A stretch of DNA of 64,000 nt from Formosa sediminum. Lineage in GTDB: Bacteria > Bacteroidota > Bacteroidia > Flavobacteriales > Flavobacteriaceae. Location: contig NZ_CP041637.1 of assembly GCF_007197735.1 (NCBI RefSeq), positions 2,947,001 to 3,011,000 on the forward strand, in the 5' to 3' direction. The notes under the pieces were generated by a model. It was given only the letters and a program-made list of their open reading frames with translations, was not told the origin of the DNA and searched no databases. Positions 15,756 through 24,805 of the stretch are shown here, piece after piece; position 1 is the first letter of the stretch, and each line of letters opens with the position of its first letter. The position numbers and the translations under genes are program-made.

Positions 15756-17915
15756 ATGAAACCGTTTCTAAAATTAATTTTACCTATTTTACTGTTATGT
15801 ATAGGTTGCAAAAAACAGCAAAATAACACCCCAGATTTAGCTGTAAAACCACCTGTTGCAAGTATTAAGCCAGATACTTTAATTACTCATGGTGATGTGC
15901 GTATTGATAATTATTTTTGGATGCGATTGTCTGATGAACAAAAAAATGCAGAAACACCAGACCAGCAAACTCAAGATGTATTAGGTTATTTAAACGCTGA
16001 AAACGACTATCTTAAAGCAGTTATGAGCGACACAGATTCTCTACAGACTGTTTTATTTGAGGAAATTAAAAACAGAATTAAAAAAGATGATGCTTCAGTA
16101 CCGGTTACCAATAATGGTTATTCCTATTACACCCGCTATGAAGCTGGAAATGATTACGCTTATTATTGTAGAAAAAAACTCGGAGAAACTAAAGAAGACA
16201 TTATTTTAAACGGTCCAGTATTAGCAAAAAACCATGCGTATTTTGGAATTGGAAGTCAAGATGTTAGTATAAACAACGAATTGATGGCTTATGCGATAGA
16301 TACTATTTCTAGACGGCAGTACACCATTTATTTTAAAGATTTAAATACAGGTAAACTATTAAAAGATAAATTAGATAATACTACAGGAAGCGCGGTTTGG
16401 GCCAATGATAATAAAACAGTGTTTTACACCACCAAAGATCCGGAAACTCTGCGCTCTAATAAAATATTTAAACATGTTTTAGGAACGGCACAAACCGATG
16501 ATGTTTTGGTTTACGAAGAAAAAGACGACACCTTTAGATGTTTTGTTTTTAAATCAAAATCTAATGCTTACATATTTATAGGCAGTTTTCATACTTTATA
16601 TACAGAATACCAATTTTTAGATGCCAATGCACCAAATGATACGTGGAAGGTAGTGCAACCAAGAACAGAAAACTTAGAGTATTATGTCGATCATTATGCT
16701 AATCATTTTTATATCAGAACCAATAACGATGGCGCTAAAAACTTTAAATTAGTTGAAACGCCAATCCATGCCACAGAAAAATCGAATTGGGTAGATGTCA
16801 TTCCACATCGAGACGATGTGCTTATTGAAGATTTCGATTTATTTAAAAATCATTTAGTTGTTAGCGAACGAAAAGCAGGTTTGCCAACTATTAGAGTGAT
16901 GAAGTGGAGTGGAGGCGAGCACTATATTTCCTTTAACGACCCAACATATTTAGCCTATACCACATCTAATTTAGAGTTTGATACCAATATATTACGATAT
17001 GGGTATACCTCTTTAACGACTCCTAATAGTACTTTCGATTATAATATGGACACTAAGGAGCAAGTCTTATTAAAACAAGAAGACGTATTAGATCCTAATT
17101 TTTCTCCAGATCACTATATTTCAGAACGACTTTATGCTACAGCTACAGATGGTACACAAATACCTATTTCTATAGTCTATAAAAAGGGGATTGCTAAAAA
17201 TGGTTCTAATCCCTTACTTTTGTATGCGTACGGTTCTTATGGTGCTAATTCCGATCCGTATTTTAGTTCCAGTAACTTAAGTTTATTAGAACGTGGATTT
17301 GTATATGCTATTGCTCATATTCGTGGCGGACAAGAATTAGGACGCGATTGGTATGAGAATGGAAAATTACTAAAAAAGAAAAATACATTTACAGATTTTA
17401 TTGATTGTGGAGAATTTTTAATAGCAGAAGGCTTTACAAGTGCTAACCATTTATATGCTTATGGAGGAAGTGCTGGAGGTCTATTAATGGGCGCTATTGT
17501 TAATATGAAACCAGAATTATGGAACGGTGTAATTGCTGCCGTTCCTTTTGTAGATATAGTATCCACTATGCTAGATGAGAGTATTCCCTTAACAACATTT
17601 GAATTTGATGAGTGGGGAAATCCAAAAAATAAAACCTATTATGAGTATATGAAATCGTATTCGCCTTACGATAATGTTGAAGCAAAAGCTTACCCTAATA
17701 TGCTTGTCACTACAGGATATTGGGATAGTCAAGTACAATATTGGGAACCTGCTAAATGGGTTGCAAAATTAAGAGCACTGAAAACAGATGATAATCTACT
17801 AATACTGGACTGCAATATGAAGGTTGGTCATGGAGGAGCTTCAGGAAGATTTGAACGTTATAAACAAAGAGCTCTACAATATGCATTTTTACTAAAAATA
17901 GAACATAAAATATAA
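15756..17915 (+). CDS. S9 family prolyl oligopeptidase (oligopeptidase B-like), lipoprotein
   Basis: A 719-residue serine peptidase of the prolyl oligopeptidase family, closest in form to oligopeptidase B. The signal ends in LLLCIGCKKQ with a lipobox Cys at 18, so it is likely anchored in the envelope. The N-terminal half is the seven-bladed propeller. The hydrolase domain has YAYGSYGANSDP, RGGQELGRDWYENGK, the nucleophile in GGSAGG (near residue 576), and the catalytic His in VGHGGASGRFERYKQ near the end. Oligopeptidase B cuts short peptides after Arg or Lys; the lipoprotein form suggests periplasmic peptide use. A clear terminator follows. Confidence 0.92.
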   Translation: MKPFLKLILPILLLCIGCKKQQNNTPDLAVKPPVASIKPDTLITHGDVRIDNYFWMRLSDEQKNAETPDQQTQDVLGYLNAENDYLKAVMSDTDSLQTVLFEEIKNRIKKDDASVPVTNNGYSYYTRYEAGNDYAYYCRKKLGETKEDIILNGPVLAKNHAYFGIGSQDVSINNELMAYAIDTISRRQYTIYFKDLNTGKLLKDKLDNTTGSAVWANDNKTVFYTTKDPETLRSNKIFKHVLGTAQTDDVLVYEEKDDTFRCFVFKSKSNAYIFIGSFHTLYTEYQFLDANAPNDTWKVVQPRTENLEYYVDHYANHFYIRTNNDGAKNFKLVETPIHATEKSNWVDVIPHRDDVLIEDFDLFKNHLVVSERKAGLPTIRVMKWSGGEHYISFNDPTYLAYTTSNLEFDTNILRYGYTSLTTPNSTFDYNMDTKEQVLLKQEDVLDPNFSPDHYISERLYATATDGTQIPISIVYKKGIAKNGSNPLLLYAYGSYGANSDPYFSSSNLSLLERGFVYAIAHIRGGQELGRDWYENGKLLKKKNTFTDFIDCGEFLIAEGFTSANHLYAYGGSAGGLLMGAIVNMKPELWNGVIAAVPFVDIVSTMLDESIPLTTFEFDEWGNPKNKTYYEYMKSYSPYDNVEAKAYPNMLVTTGYWDSQVQYWEPAKWVAKLRALKTDDNLLILDCNMKVGHGGASGRFERYKQRALQYAFLLKIEHKI

Positions 17916-17953
17916 CAGGTCTCCTACTTGTAAAATATCTTAAAAAACACATT

Positions 17954-17981
17954 AAAAGTCTGAATTTGTATTCAGACTTTT
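17954..17981 (+). terminator. rho-independent terminator of the S9 peptidase gene
   Basis: AAAAGTCTGAAT at 17954-17965 pairs perfectly with ATTCAGACTTTT at 17970-17981 around a TTGT loop, followed by a T-rich run. Confidence 0.85.
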
Positions 17982-18093
17982 ATGTTTTTTATGTATTAGG
18001 TTTTAATTAACATTAAATATTAACACTTTTTAGGAATGATTGTTGTTAGGTTTAGAATTAAAAAATTATTTTTGAATAGATTAATTCACCCTA

Positions 18094-18795
18094 ATGAAAC
18101 ACGTTTTAATACCATTTGCTTTTTTATGCATCACAACATCTGTTTGGTCTCAAATAGATGATAAACCGCAGTTATCATTAAGTATACCGGCAATTGAAAG
18201 TGAATCGGGTGAAGCTACCGAAACTAAAAGTTTAAATATAAAACCATTAGAATCGCCAACGGCAGATGAGTTAGATGCTTCTAACAAAGTAAACGGATTA
18301 ACTGTATTTAAACGCCCAGATTTAAATGTAGAAGAGGAGTTCTCTATGTTTAATAAGAAAAAATTCGCAAATCCAGCTGAATTATATAAAGACAATTTAA
18401 ATAAACAATTAAAAATGCAAGATTCTGAAGCTGCAAATCCAAATGCAGTGGGAAGTTTAGTAGATCAATACTTTGGTGATTTTGAAACTAAATCTGGAAC
18501 AGTTAATATTATTTACAGAGATCATCAAGCTTTTGATGGCGACCGTGTAATGGTTTATTTTAATGATGATATTATAAAATCCAACGTCCTACTTACTAAT
18601 GGATTTAGTGGAATTACTGTAGAATTACAACCTGGTTTAAATAAAATTGAATTTCAGGCTATAAACACAGGTACATCGGGGCCCAACACAGCCGAATTTA
18701 GAATTTTAGACGACGATGAAAATTTCATTGCAGGAAACACCTGGAACCTAGCTAAAGGGGTTAAAGGATCTATTATTATAGTAAAAAAAGAATAA
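18094..18795 (+). CDS. secreted protein of unknown function
   Basis: A 233-residue protein with a Sec signal peptide (MKHVLIPFAFLCITTSVWSQ, cleaved near residue 20). The middle is polar and probably disordered (about 20-110). The C-terminal 100 residues look like a beta-sandwich: SGTVNIIYRDHQAFDGDRVMVYFNDD and VELQPGLNKIEFQAINTGTSGPNTAEFRILDDDE, quoted here as landmarks. Similar C-terminal regions occur in flavobacterial secreted proteins whose role is unknown. No partner gene is obvious. Confidence 0.7.
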   Translation: MKHVLIPFAFLCITTSVWSQIDDKPQLSLSIPAIESESGEATETKSLNIKPLESPTADELDASNKVNGLTVFKRPDLNVEEEFSMFNKKKFANPAELYKDNLNKQLKMQDSEAANPNAVGSLVDQYFGDFETKSGTVNIIYRDHQAFDGDRVMVYFNDDIIKSNVLLTNGFSGITVELQPGLNKIEFQAINTGTSGPNTAEFRILDDDENFIAGNTWNLAKGVKGSIIIVKKE

Positions 18796-18899
18796 TTTCT
18801 TCTTCACAAAACCAAATTACGCTTCAAAAAGTAAAATTCTCTTAACTATTTATTAAAATAGTTTTTAGTCTTGTATTAATCAAATCCAAATACTTACAT

Positions 18900-18907
18900 T
18901 ATATTTG
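18900..18907 (+). promoter_or_regulatory. -7 promoter element of the cold-shock-domain gene
   Basis: TATATTTG matches TAnnTTTG. It leaves a leader of about 85 bases before the ATG at 18998, long for this genome and in line with the structured leaders of many cold-shock genes. Confidence 0.5.
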
Positions 18908-18997
18908 TAGAAATATGATTTACTTAAATTTATTTTCTTTAAGTTAAAGTACTCATTTCAAACAAAATAATCTTCAATTTAAAACAAGTAGTAATTT

Positions 18998-19450
18998 ATG
19001 GCTAAGTCTCAACAGACGTACAATAAAATCGAAAAAGAAAAAGCACGCCAAAAAAAGCGTGAAGAAAAATTAAAGAAAAAAGAAGCTCGTAAAGCCGAAT
19101 CTAAAGACAGTCAAGGTATTCAATTTGCCTATGTAGACCAATATGGTAATTTAACAGATACGCCACCAGATCCATCTGAAAAAATAAAAGTAGAAGCTGA
19201 AGACATCGTTTTAGGTGTACCTAAGAAAGATGATAGTGATATCGAAGAAGTAGACCCAATACGTAAAGGAAAAGTATCCTTTTTTGATAGCTCTAAAGGT
19301 TTTGGATTTATTATTGATGCAGAAAACTCTGAAAAATATTTCTGTCACGTAAGTGGATTATTAGATACTATAGTTGAAAATGATAAAGTTCAATTTGAAC
19401 TTGAACGTGGCATGAAAGGTATGAACGCGGTAAGAGTTAAGAAAATTTAA
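18998..19450 (+). CDS. cold-shock domain protein with basic N-terminal extension
   Basis: A 150-residue protein with a C-terminal cold-shock domain (about 88-150): GKVSFFDSSKGFGFIID contains RNP1 (KGFGFI) and YFCHVSGL replaces the usual RNP2 VFVHFS. The first 35 residues are a Lys/Arg/Glu-rich helix and residues 40-85 are acidic linker. Cold-shock domains bind single-stranded RNA or DNA; the extension is a feature of a flavobacterial CspA-like group and may tether it to ribosomes or RNA (inference). Monocistronic, convergent with the outer-membrane protein gene. Confidence 0.88.
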   Translation: MAKSQQTYNKIEKEKARQKKREEKLKKKEARKAESKDSQGIQFAYVDQYGNLTDTPPDPSEKIKVEAEDIVLGVPKKDDSDIEEVDPIRKGKVSFFDSSKGFGFIIDAENSEKYFCHVSGLLDTIVENDKVQFELERGMKGMNAVRVKKI

Positions 19451-19477
19451 TCTCTTAACCGCATTCATTTTTTTATC

Positions 19478-20713
19478 TTATTGAATCTTTCTCTTAACAA
19501 ACCATTGACCTGCTAAACTAATATTTAGTGTTAGCATGTGATAATTTTCTTGAATAAGGCCATCATAAACTTGGCCTTTTTTACCGTAAGTATAGGCTAT
19601 ATTAAGCATTGAAAACCCATCGTAACGTAAAGGGATTCCTATACCCAAATCAAAACCATAATCATGAACTTTATGGTTATTAATCTCTAAATAACCAGAA
19701 TCGTAATTAAAACCAGCGCGGTACTCTACAGTATTCCAAAATTTTAATTGATTACCATTCGGATCAAATTCAACTCCAACACCTAAAATATTTTGATCTA
19801 CAAAAGTTCCTAATTCATCAGTCTGATCTGTATCATTCCAAAATTTCTTTGTATAATCTAAAGACACACTAACCTGATCCATAAATTCTGTTTGTATACC
19901 TACACCAACTTCTAGAGGCAATTCAAAAGCATCTAAATCTTGATCATATTCTATATCACTATCATAAAATTGAGACACTGTACGATTTTGAGTACCATCT
20001 AATAAACTAGGGAATGTAATAACAGAACCCACAGTAACATTTTCTAACGGAGAATACTGTATACCTGCTCCAAATTGAAAACCAGAATAACTATTAGTGT
20101 CATAAATAGTTAAAGTGTTAGAACCAATATAACTTCTTTCTGTTTCAATAATCTGACCAAACAAAACAGACCCTGTAGCTCCAATATTTAAATTATCTAA
20201 CAACTTATAACCATAATTAAGTTTTAAATCGTTTAACCCACCCGAACCTTCAATATTCGATAAAAAGTAACTTGTAGAACCTTCTATATCTGTTTTAATA
20301 TTAGATATACCATAACCCACACTAGTATATGGTATAAGCGTAACACTAACACCCGACTTTTTAGTTAAAGGAAACCCAAAAGCCATATTAGAAAAGTTAG
20401 CTACATTTTTAGTGTCTTTAGAGCCATCTTCTATTTGCACACCATATTCAGACTTTAACCCCACATCAAAGAAAAAAGTCTTTAACGGGATTGTAGCCAT
20501 GGAGGCCGGGTTTAGATTATTTATAAAAGTTGAAGAACTATTAGCTATACCCGTATTCCCTAGACCAACTGTTTTCCCGGTATTAGATGTATTAAAAGTA
20601 CCCATACCAAATAATGAATATGGAGAACTGGAAAGAGAATTACTTTGAGAAAACAAAGCTGTAGTAACTAAAAGGCAAAGGGGTGTTAATAATTTAGATA
20701 TATTAATAGTCAT
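19478..20713 (-). CDS. outer-membrane beta-barrel protein (FadL/PorV-like)
   Basis: An outer-membrane protein of about 411 residues with a signal peptide ending TTALFSQ. The mature N-terminus, SPYSLFGMGTFNTSNTGKT and the NNLNPASMATIP block, is that of the FadL-like/PorV-like barrels of Bacteroidota in which the NPA motif forms the plug. Regular amphipathic strands run to the C-terminus. I place the start at 20713 (MTINISK); ATGs at 20719, 20722 and 20734 are possible. All lie at or inside the 3' end of the DUF4270 gene, so the two are coupled and probably cooperate at the outer membrane. Confidence 0.75.
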   Translation of the reverse strand: MTINISKLLTPLCLLVTTALFSQSNSLSSSPYSLFGMGTFNTSNTGKTVGLGNTGIANSSSTFINNLNPASMATIPLKTFFFDVGLKSEYGVQIEDGSKDTKNVANFSNMAFGFPLTKKSGVSVTLIPYTSVGYGISNIKTDIEGSTSYFLSNIEGSGGLNDLKLNYGYKLLDNLNIGATGSVLFGQIIETERSYIGSNTLTIYDTNSYSGFQFGAGIQYSPLENVTVGSVITFPSLLDGTQNRTVSQFYDSDIEYDQDLDAFELPLEVGVGIQTEFMDQVSVSLDYTKKFWNDTDQTDELGTFVDQNILGVGVEFDPNGNQLKFWNTVEYRAGFNYDSGYLEINNHKVHDYGFDLGIGIPLRYDGFSMLNIAYTYGKKGQVYDGLIQENYHMLTLNISLAGQWFVKRKIQ

Positions 20714-22043
20714 ATTCATCATCGTATATTGCATAGTTTAACTCTAAGGTTGTTTTATAATCAGTGTTTTCTGAATCTTCTCCTTCTAAAATGTAACGAT
20801 CTACAGAATCAGTATAACCTTGGGAAGTTATTCCTAAAAATAGATTTTGAGGATTATCTTCATTTAATTTTAAATCAAGAAAATATTTTATTGAAATAAC
20901 ATATGTTACATAACCATTATTTAATCCATTTTCATCATCTGTCTGAATGCCATACACTGTACTACCTGTGTAATCTACCAAAGTCGTAGAGGTATCATTA
21001 AACTGATCGATTATATATACATTCAATGAATCTCTTACAGACAAGTCATCGTTATTTGAATTATGTTTTAATGATATTCGTAAGTAGGCATCCATAATAG
21101 AACCAGAACCATTTATAGTATTAATACGTTCTATATTTGGGATGTCAATTTTAGTCGCTAAACCCGAACCCGCTTGAATATAAGTTGTATTGTCTGTTGA
21201 TTTGCTAGACACTTCGTCTGATTGATCTTGTAAACTCTTTAAATTAGAATTAATTGAAGTCTGAGAAATATTATGAAAACTATTTGCAGAATTAAACGTG
21301 ATATCAAAATAAGATTCATCTCCATCTTCTACTATTTCATCGTCTGGTATAGTATAAAATATACGTAATTTAGAATTTGTACTAATTCCTAAAACCGTAG
21401 TATTATTATCGTCTGATACTATAGATATACCTTTAAATTCTTCTGTAAATTCATCAGTATTATTAATTATATTATCTTGAAGTTTTTCAAAGATATCTTT
21501 TCCAAAATCGTTGTTTAAAGTAAAATGAATTGAGTCTTCACGAATAGGAGTAGGTAGAAAATCTATATATCCAAGAGACGTTGTACCTATTTCAAAATCT
21601 GTAGTGTTATAGTAATAACTATCGTCATCATCCTGTGTTATTTCTTCTAAAACTTTATATACATTAAATTTCTGTCTAGACAGTGTATCATTGTAATAAT
21701 AGTCTGTATAATCTAATATCAAGGCAACAGAATCAAATACAGCATCTTCATCTATATCAAAATTATCTGTATACATTTCTAAATAAGGAGTAGATTTAAT
21801 TCCCCCTAAAACAGGATCTTTATAACTACCTATAAGGTATTGACTGGCACTAGAAATGGCTAAAGAATCAAATTTGTAAGTAGATGTTTCAACAGTAAAC
21901 GTGTCAATGTAATATACTTTAGTTTCATTATTAATCCAATCCTCACCAATATCAGATATAGAAGTAGTATCTGCTTCACACGATGCTAAAAGCACTATAA
22001 AACAGCATGCGCCTAAAAGCGCTCTAAAAAAAATAGAATTCAT
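20703..22043 (-). CDS. DUF4270 domain lipoprotein
   Basis: A 446-residue protein matching the DUF4270 family of Bacteroidota. The lipoprotein signal ends LLASCEAD with Cys at about 22, followed by ISDIGEDWINNETKVYYIDTFTV and LIGSYKDPVLGGIKSTPYLEM, both family hallmarks. The rest is Asp/Ser/Thr-rich beta sequence. The family is a large exported group without a proven role. Coupled to the downstream barrel gene. Confidence 0.88.
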   Translation of the reverse strand: MNSIFFRALLGACCFIVLLASCEADTTSISDIGEDWINNETKVYYIDTFTVETSTYKFDSLAISSASQYLIGSYKDPVLGGIKSTPYLEMYTDNFDIDEDAVFDSVALILDYTDYYYNDTLSRQKFNVYKVLEEITQDDDDSYYYNTTDFEIGTTSLGYIDFLPTPIREDSIHFTLNNDFGKDIFEKLQDNIINNTDEFTEEFKGISIVSDDNNTTVLGISTNSKLRIFYTIPDDEIVEDGDESYFDITFNSANSFHNISQTSINSNLKSLQDQSDEVSSKSTDNTTYIQAGSGLATKIDIPNIERINTINGSGSIMDAYLRISLKHNSNNDDLSVRDSLNVYIIDQFNDTSTTLVDYTGSTVYGIQTDDENGLNNGYVTYVISIKYFLDLKLNEDNPQNLFLGITSQGYTDSVDRYILEGEDSENTDYKTTLELNYAIYDDEYDY

Positions 22044-22321
22044 ATTTCAATTTTAAAATCTTGCGAACATAACATCTTATAATTTAGATGTAAAAATTGT
22101 TAGACAAAATACTATTATATCTCTTCAAACACTTATATTTATACTATTACACTTTACAACCCTATTCATCGAGCATGAGGCGGTGTTTGTATAGACAAAC
22201 ACTAAGCCTATCTACTTTATTTTTTAACCCTTTTAATAGCGTGTAAATTTGAGGTTCTAATTTAATACAAAACTGGCACTAAAATTAAGCTAGTAATAAA
22301 TTATAATAAATGATTCTAAAT
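22044..22321. other. divergent intergenic region with a small hairpin
   Basis: It separates the DUF4270 and Kelch genes. An 8-bp perfect hairpin, GTGTTTGT-ATAG-ACAAACAC, lies at 22183-22202, within a wider imperfect inverted repeat (AGGC ... GCCT). It has no T-run, so a role as operator or mRNA structure is as likely as termination. Confidence 0.4.
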
Positions 22322-23305
22322 ATGATTACAAATTCAACAAAAGTTCTAGTGTTATGTGCACTAGCATTAAGTCTGTTTAACTGTTCAAGTGATGATGACG
22401 ACGATAGAGGAAACTGGGTAGAGCGCTCTGTATTTGATGGTGTACCACGTAGTAATGTAGTTGGTTTTGTTATTGATGAATTAGGTTACATGGGAACTGG
22501 ATATGACGGAGATGATTATTTAGTTGATTTTTGGCAATATAACATTGCAGGTGACTATTGGGTACAAAAAGCAGATTTCCCTGGAACTGAAAGAAGTGCT
22601 GCTACAGGATTCGCTCTAGATGGTTTAGGTTACTTAGGTACTGGATACGATGGAGTAGATGAATTATCTGATTTTTGGCAATATAATCCAAGTACAAATA
22701 CATGGACTCAAAAAGCAGATTTTATGGGCGGTGTAAGACAAGCTGCTATTGGATTTGGTGCTAACGGAACTGGTTATGTTGGTACAGGTTACGATGGAGA
22801 TAACGACAGAAAAGATTTTTACAAATACAACCCAACTACAGATACTTGGTCTGAATTAGTAGGTTTCGGAGGAGAGAAACGTCGTTTTGGAACTACATTT
22901 GCTATTGGTGATAAAGTATATATTGGTACAGGTGTAAGTAATGGATTATATAAAACTGATTTCTGGGAATTTGATCCAGCTACAGAAGTATTTACAAGTA
23001 AATTAGATTTAGACGAAGAAGATGACTACAGCATTACAAGATCTAACGCTGTTGGATTTTCTATTGATGGTTTAGGATATATTGTTTCTGGTTATAATGG
23101 AGGTGTTTTAAACAGTACTTGGGAATATGATCCAGGTAAAGATGAGTGGGAAGATATTACTGGATTAGAAGGATATTCTCGTCAGGATGCATTAGCGTTC
23201 TCTACAGGAACTAGAGCTTTCGTTCTATTAGGTAGAAGTGGAAGTTTATATTTAGACGATAACTATGAGTTGTTTCCTCAAGAGGATTACGACGACGAAG
23301 ATTAA
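22322..23305 (+). CDS. Kelch-repeat lipoprotein
   Basis: A surface or periplasmic protein of about 327 residues made of Kelch repeats. The signal ends LSLFNCSSDDDDD; the Cys is acylated and the Asp-rich sequence just after it fits the lipoprotein surface-export pattern of Bacteroidota. Roughly six repeats follow, each with a Gly-rich strand such as GYMGTGYDGDD, GYLGTGYDGVD or GYVGTGYDGDN and a later W-x-Y/F-x-P or W-x-x-x-x-x-F segment, predicting a beta-propeller. I chose the ATG at 22322 over 22310. It heads a module with DUF4907, a LytS-type kinase and a LytTR regulator. Confidence 0.85.
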   Translation: MITNSTKVLVLCALALSLFNCSSDDDDDRGNWVERSVFDGVPRSNVVGFVIDELGYMGTGYDGDDYLVDFWQYNIAGDYWVQKADFPGTERSAATGFALDGLGYLGTGYDGVDELSDFWQYNPSTNTWTQKADFMGGVRQAAIGFGANGTGYVGTGYDGDNDRKDFYKYNPTTDTWSELVGFGGEKRRFGTTFAIGDKVYIGTGVSNGLYKTDFWEFDPATEVFTSKLDLDEEDDYSITRSNAVGFSIDGLGYIVSGYNGGVLNSTWEYDPGKDEWEDITGLEGYSRQDALAFSTGTRAFVLLGRSGSLYLDDNYELFPQEDYDDED

Positions 23306-23365
23306 TTATTACTAGCCTTTTATAAGGTTAATATTAATTGTTTGTTTTTTAATTTGTTTATTTTA

Positions 23366-23399
23366 AATCCCAAGATGTAGTGATGCACGTCTTGGGATT
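23366..23399 (+). terminator. hairpin between the Kelch and DUF4907 genes
   Basis: AATCCCAAGA at 23366-23375 pairs with TCTTGGGATT at 23390-23399 around a 14-base loop. It is only 8 bases before the DUF4907 ATG and lacks a good T-run, so it may be a partial terminator, attenuator or mRNA-stability element rather than a full stop. Confidence 0.6.
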
Positions 23400-23407
23400 A
23401 AATTAAT

Positions 23408-23746
23408 ATGTTTATGAAGAATATTTTAAAATTTGCTTTTGGTTTTGGTTTAATAGCTATAATAGTTGTTATTTTTTACCAAACAAGTACAGAGTCTTCT
23501 TCAGATTATTCTACACGAATTTACACTGTAAATTCTGGTTTTGGATATGAAATTAGTTTACACAATAAAATCTTGATTAAACAAGATAATATACCTGCTA
23601 TTCAAAACGAAATACCTTTCTGTAACGAAGACGATGCTAATAAAATTGCAGCATTAGTAATTGATAAATTAGAACGTAAAGTTGCTCCTACAATTTCAAA
23701 AATAGAACTACAAGAAAATAAGATTGTTTTAAATTGTTTAAATTAG
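23408..23746 (+). CDS. DUF4907-like small anchored protein
   Basis: A 112-residue protein with an N-terminal hydrophobic anchor (about 5-25) and a short extracytoplasmic domain. The pattern YEISLHNKILIKQDNIPAIQN, then IPFCNEDDANKIAALVIDKL and PTISKIEL matches what I remember of DUF4907. No function is known. The ATG at 23414 is an alternative start. It is followed after 12 bases by the histidine kinase gene, so it may be the kinase's sensor partner or an output of the same system (inference). Confidence 0.7.
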   Translation: MFMKNILKFAFGFGLIAIIVVIFYQTSTESSSDYSTRIYTVNSGFGYEISLHNKILIKQDNIPAIQNEIPFCNEDDANKIAALVIDKLERKVAPTISKIELQENKIVLNCLN

Positions 23747-23758
23747 CAGTAATCAATA

Positions 23759-24805
23759 ATGGGTAAATCAATAAACCACCTATTGAGAAACTTAAAGAAA
23801 GAAGGCTTAATCCATATTGTAATTTGGGCTATTTTTTTATTTTTATTCTTTCTCCAAGTCTACTTTAATACTGGCAATTTTCCTTTAACGTTTCTTAATT
23901 TTTTAATTGTTGGAATCTTTGTTTTTTACCTCAATTACTTATTTTTAGTTCCTAAGTTTCTACTTAACAAAAAAAAATCTAATTATCTAACTTCCGTAAT
24001 CGTACTTATTATTTTAGGAGTTATATTTATAGAACTTATACTACCTAAACCATCTTCATTACATCATATAGCCGGTCTTGATGGAATAAACAAACCAAAC
24101 TTTATAATTTTTCGCTTTGGTTTACCTTTATTTTTCAATCTAATATTGGTAGTAATCGGCACCGCCATTAAGATGTATTCTGAGTGGGATAAAAACATTC
24201 AGCTTCAAAAAGAAATTGAATCTCAAAAATCATCTGCAGAATTACATTTTTTAAAAAATCAACTCAGTCCTCACTTTCTATTTAACTCTTTAAACAGTAT
24301 ATACTCGTTAACAAGCAAAAAATCTAATGATGCTCCTGAAGCCGTTATTACGCTTTCAGAATTAATGCGTTATATGTTATATCAAGCAGATAATGATTTT
24401 GTAAAATTAAGTGACGAGCTAGATTATATACAAAACTACCTTAAACTACAACGTCTTAGAATAGCCCGAAATCAAGATGTAACTCTTAATATTAGAGGTA
24501 GTGTATTGCAACAAAAAATTAGACCTTTACTATTAATTTCTTTTATTGAAAATGCATTTAAATATGGCACCGATTTTAAAGGGAATACATTTGTTTGTAT
24601 AGAAATTAACATTAATGGTAACGATTTAGATTTTAAAAGTATTAACTTAATAGGCAATAGAAAACAAGATCCAGAAAATTCTGGTATAGGATTACAAAAC
24701 ACTAAAGAACGTTTACAATTGCTATATCCAAATCAACATAAATTAGAAATAAAAGAAGTTAGTAATCAATTTATAGTACATTTAAACTTAAATTTAACGG
24801 TATGA
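23759..24805 (+). CDS. LytS/YehU-type sensor histidine kinase
   Basis: A 348-residue membrane histidine kinase. Four hydrophobic segments occupy about residues 18-135. A short coiled coil leads to the His_kinase domain with the phospho-acceptor His172 in LSPHFLFNSLNSIYSL. The ATP-binding part shows NAFKYG and GIGLQNTKERLQLLY. There is no extracellular domain of size, so it senses within the membrane or through a partner. The stop overlaps the ATG of the response regulator gene (ATGA), showing tight coupling. Confidence 0.92.
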   Translation: MGKSINHLLRNLKKEGLIHIVIWAIFLFLFFLQVYFNTGNFPLTFLNFLIVGIFVFYLNYLFLVPKFLLNKKKSNYLTSVIVLIILGVIFIELILPKPSSLHHIAGLDGINKPNFIIFRFGLPLFFNLILVVIGTAIKMYSEWDKNIQLQKEIESQKSSAELHFLKNQLSPHFLFNSLNSIYSLTSKKSNDAPEAVITLSELMRYMLYQADNDFVKLSDELDYIQNYLKLQRLRIARNQDVTLNIRGSVLQQKIRPLLLISFIENAFKYGTDFKGNTFVCIEININGNDLDFKSINLIGNRKQDPENSGIGLQNTKERLQLLYPNQHKLEIKEVSNQFIVHLNLNLTV

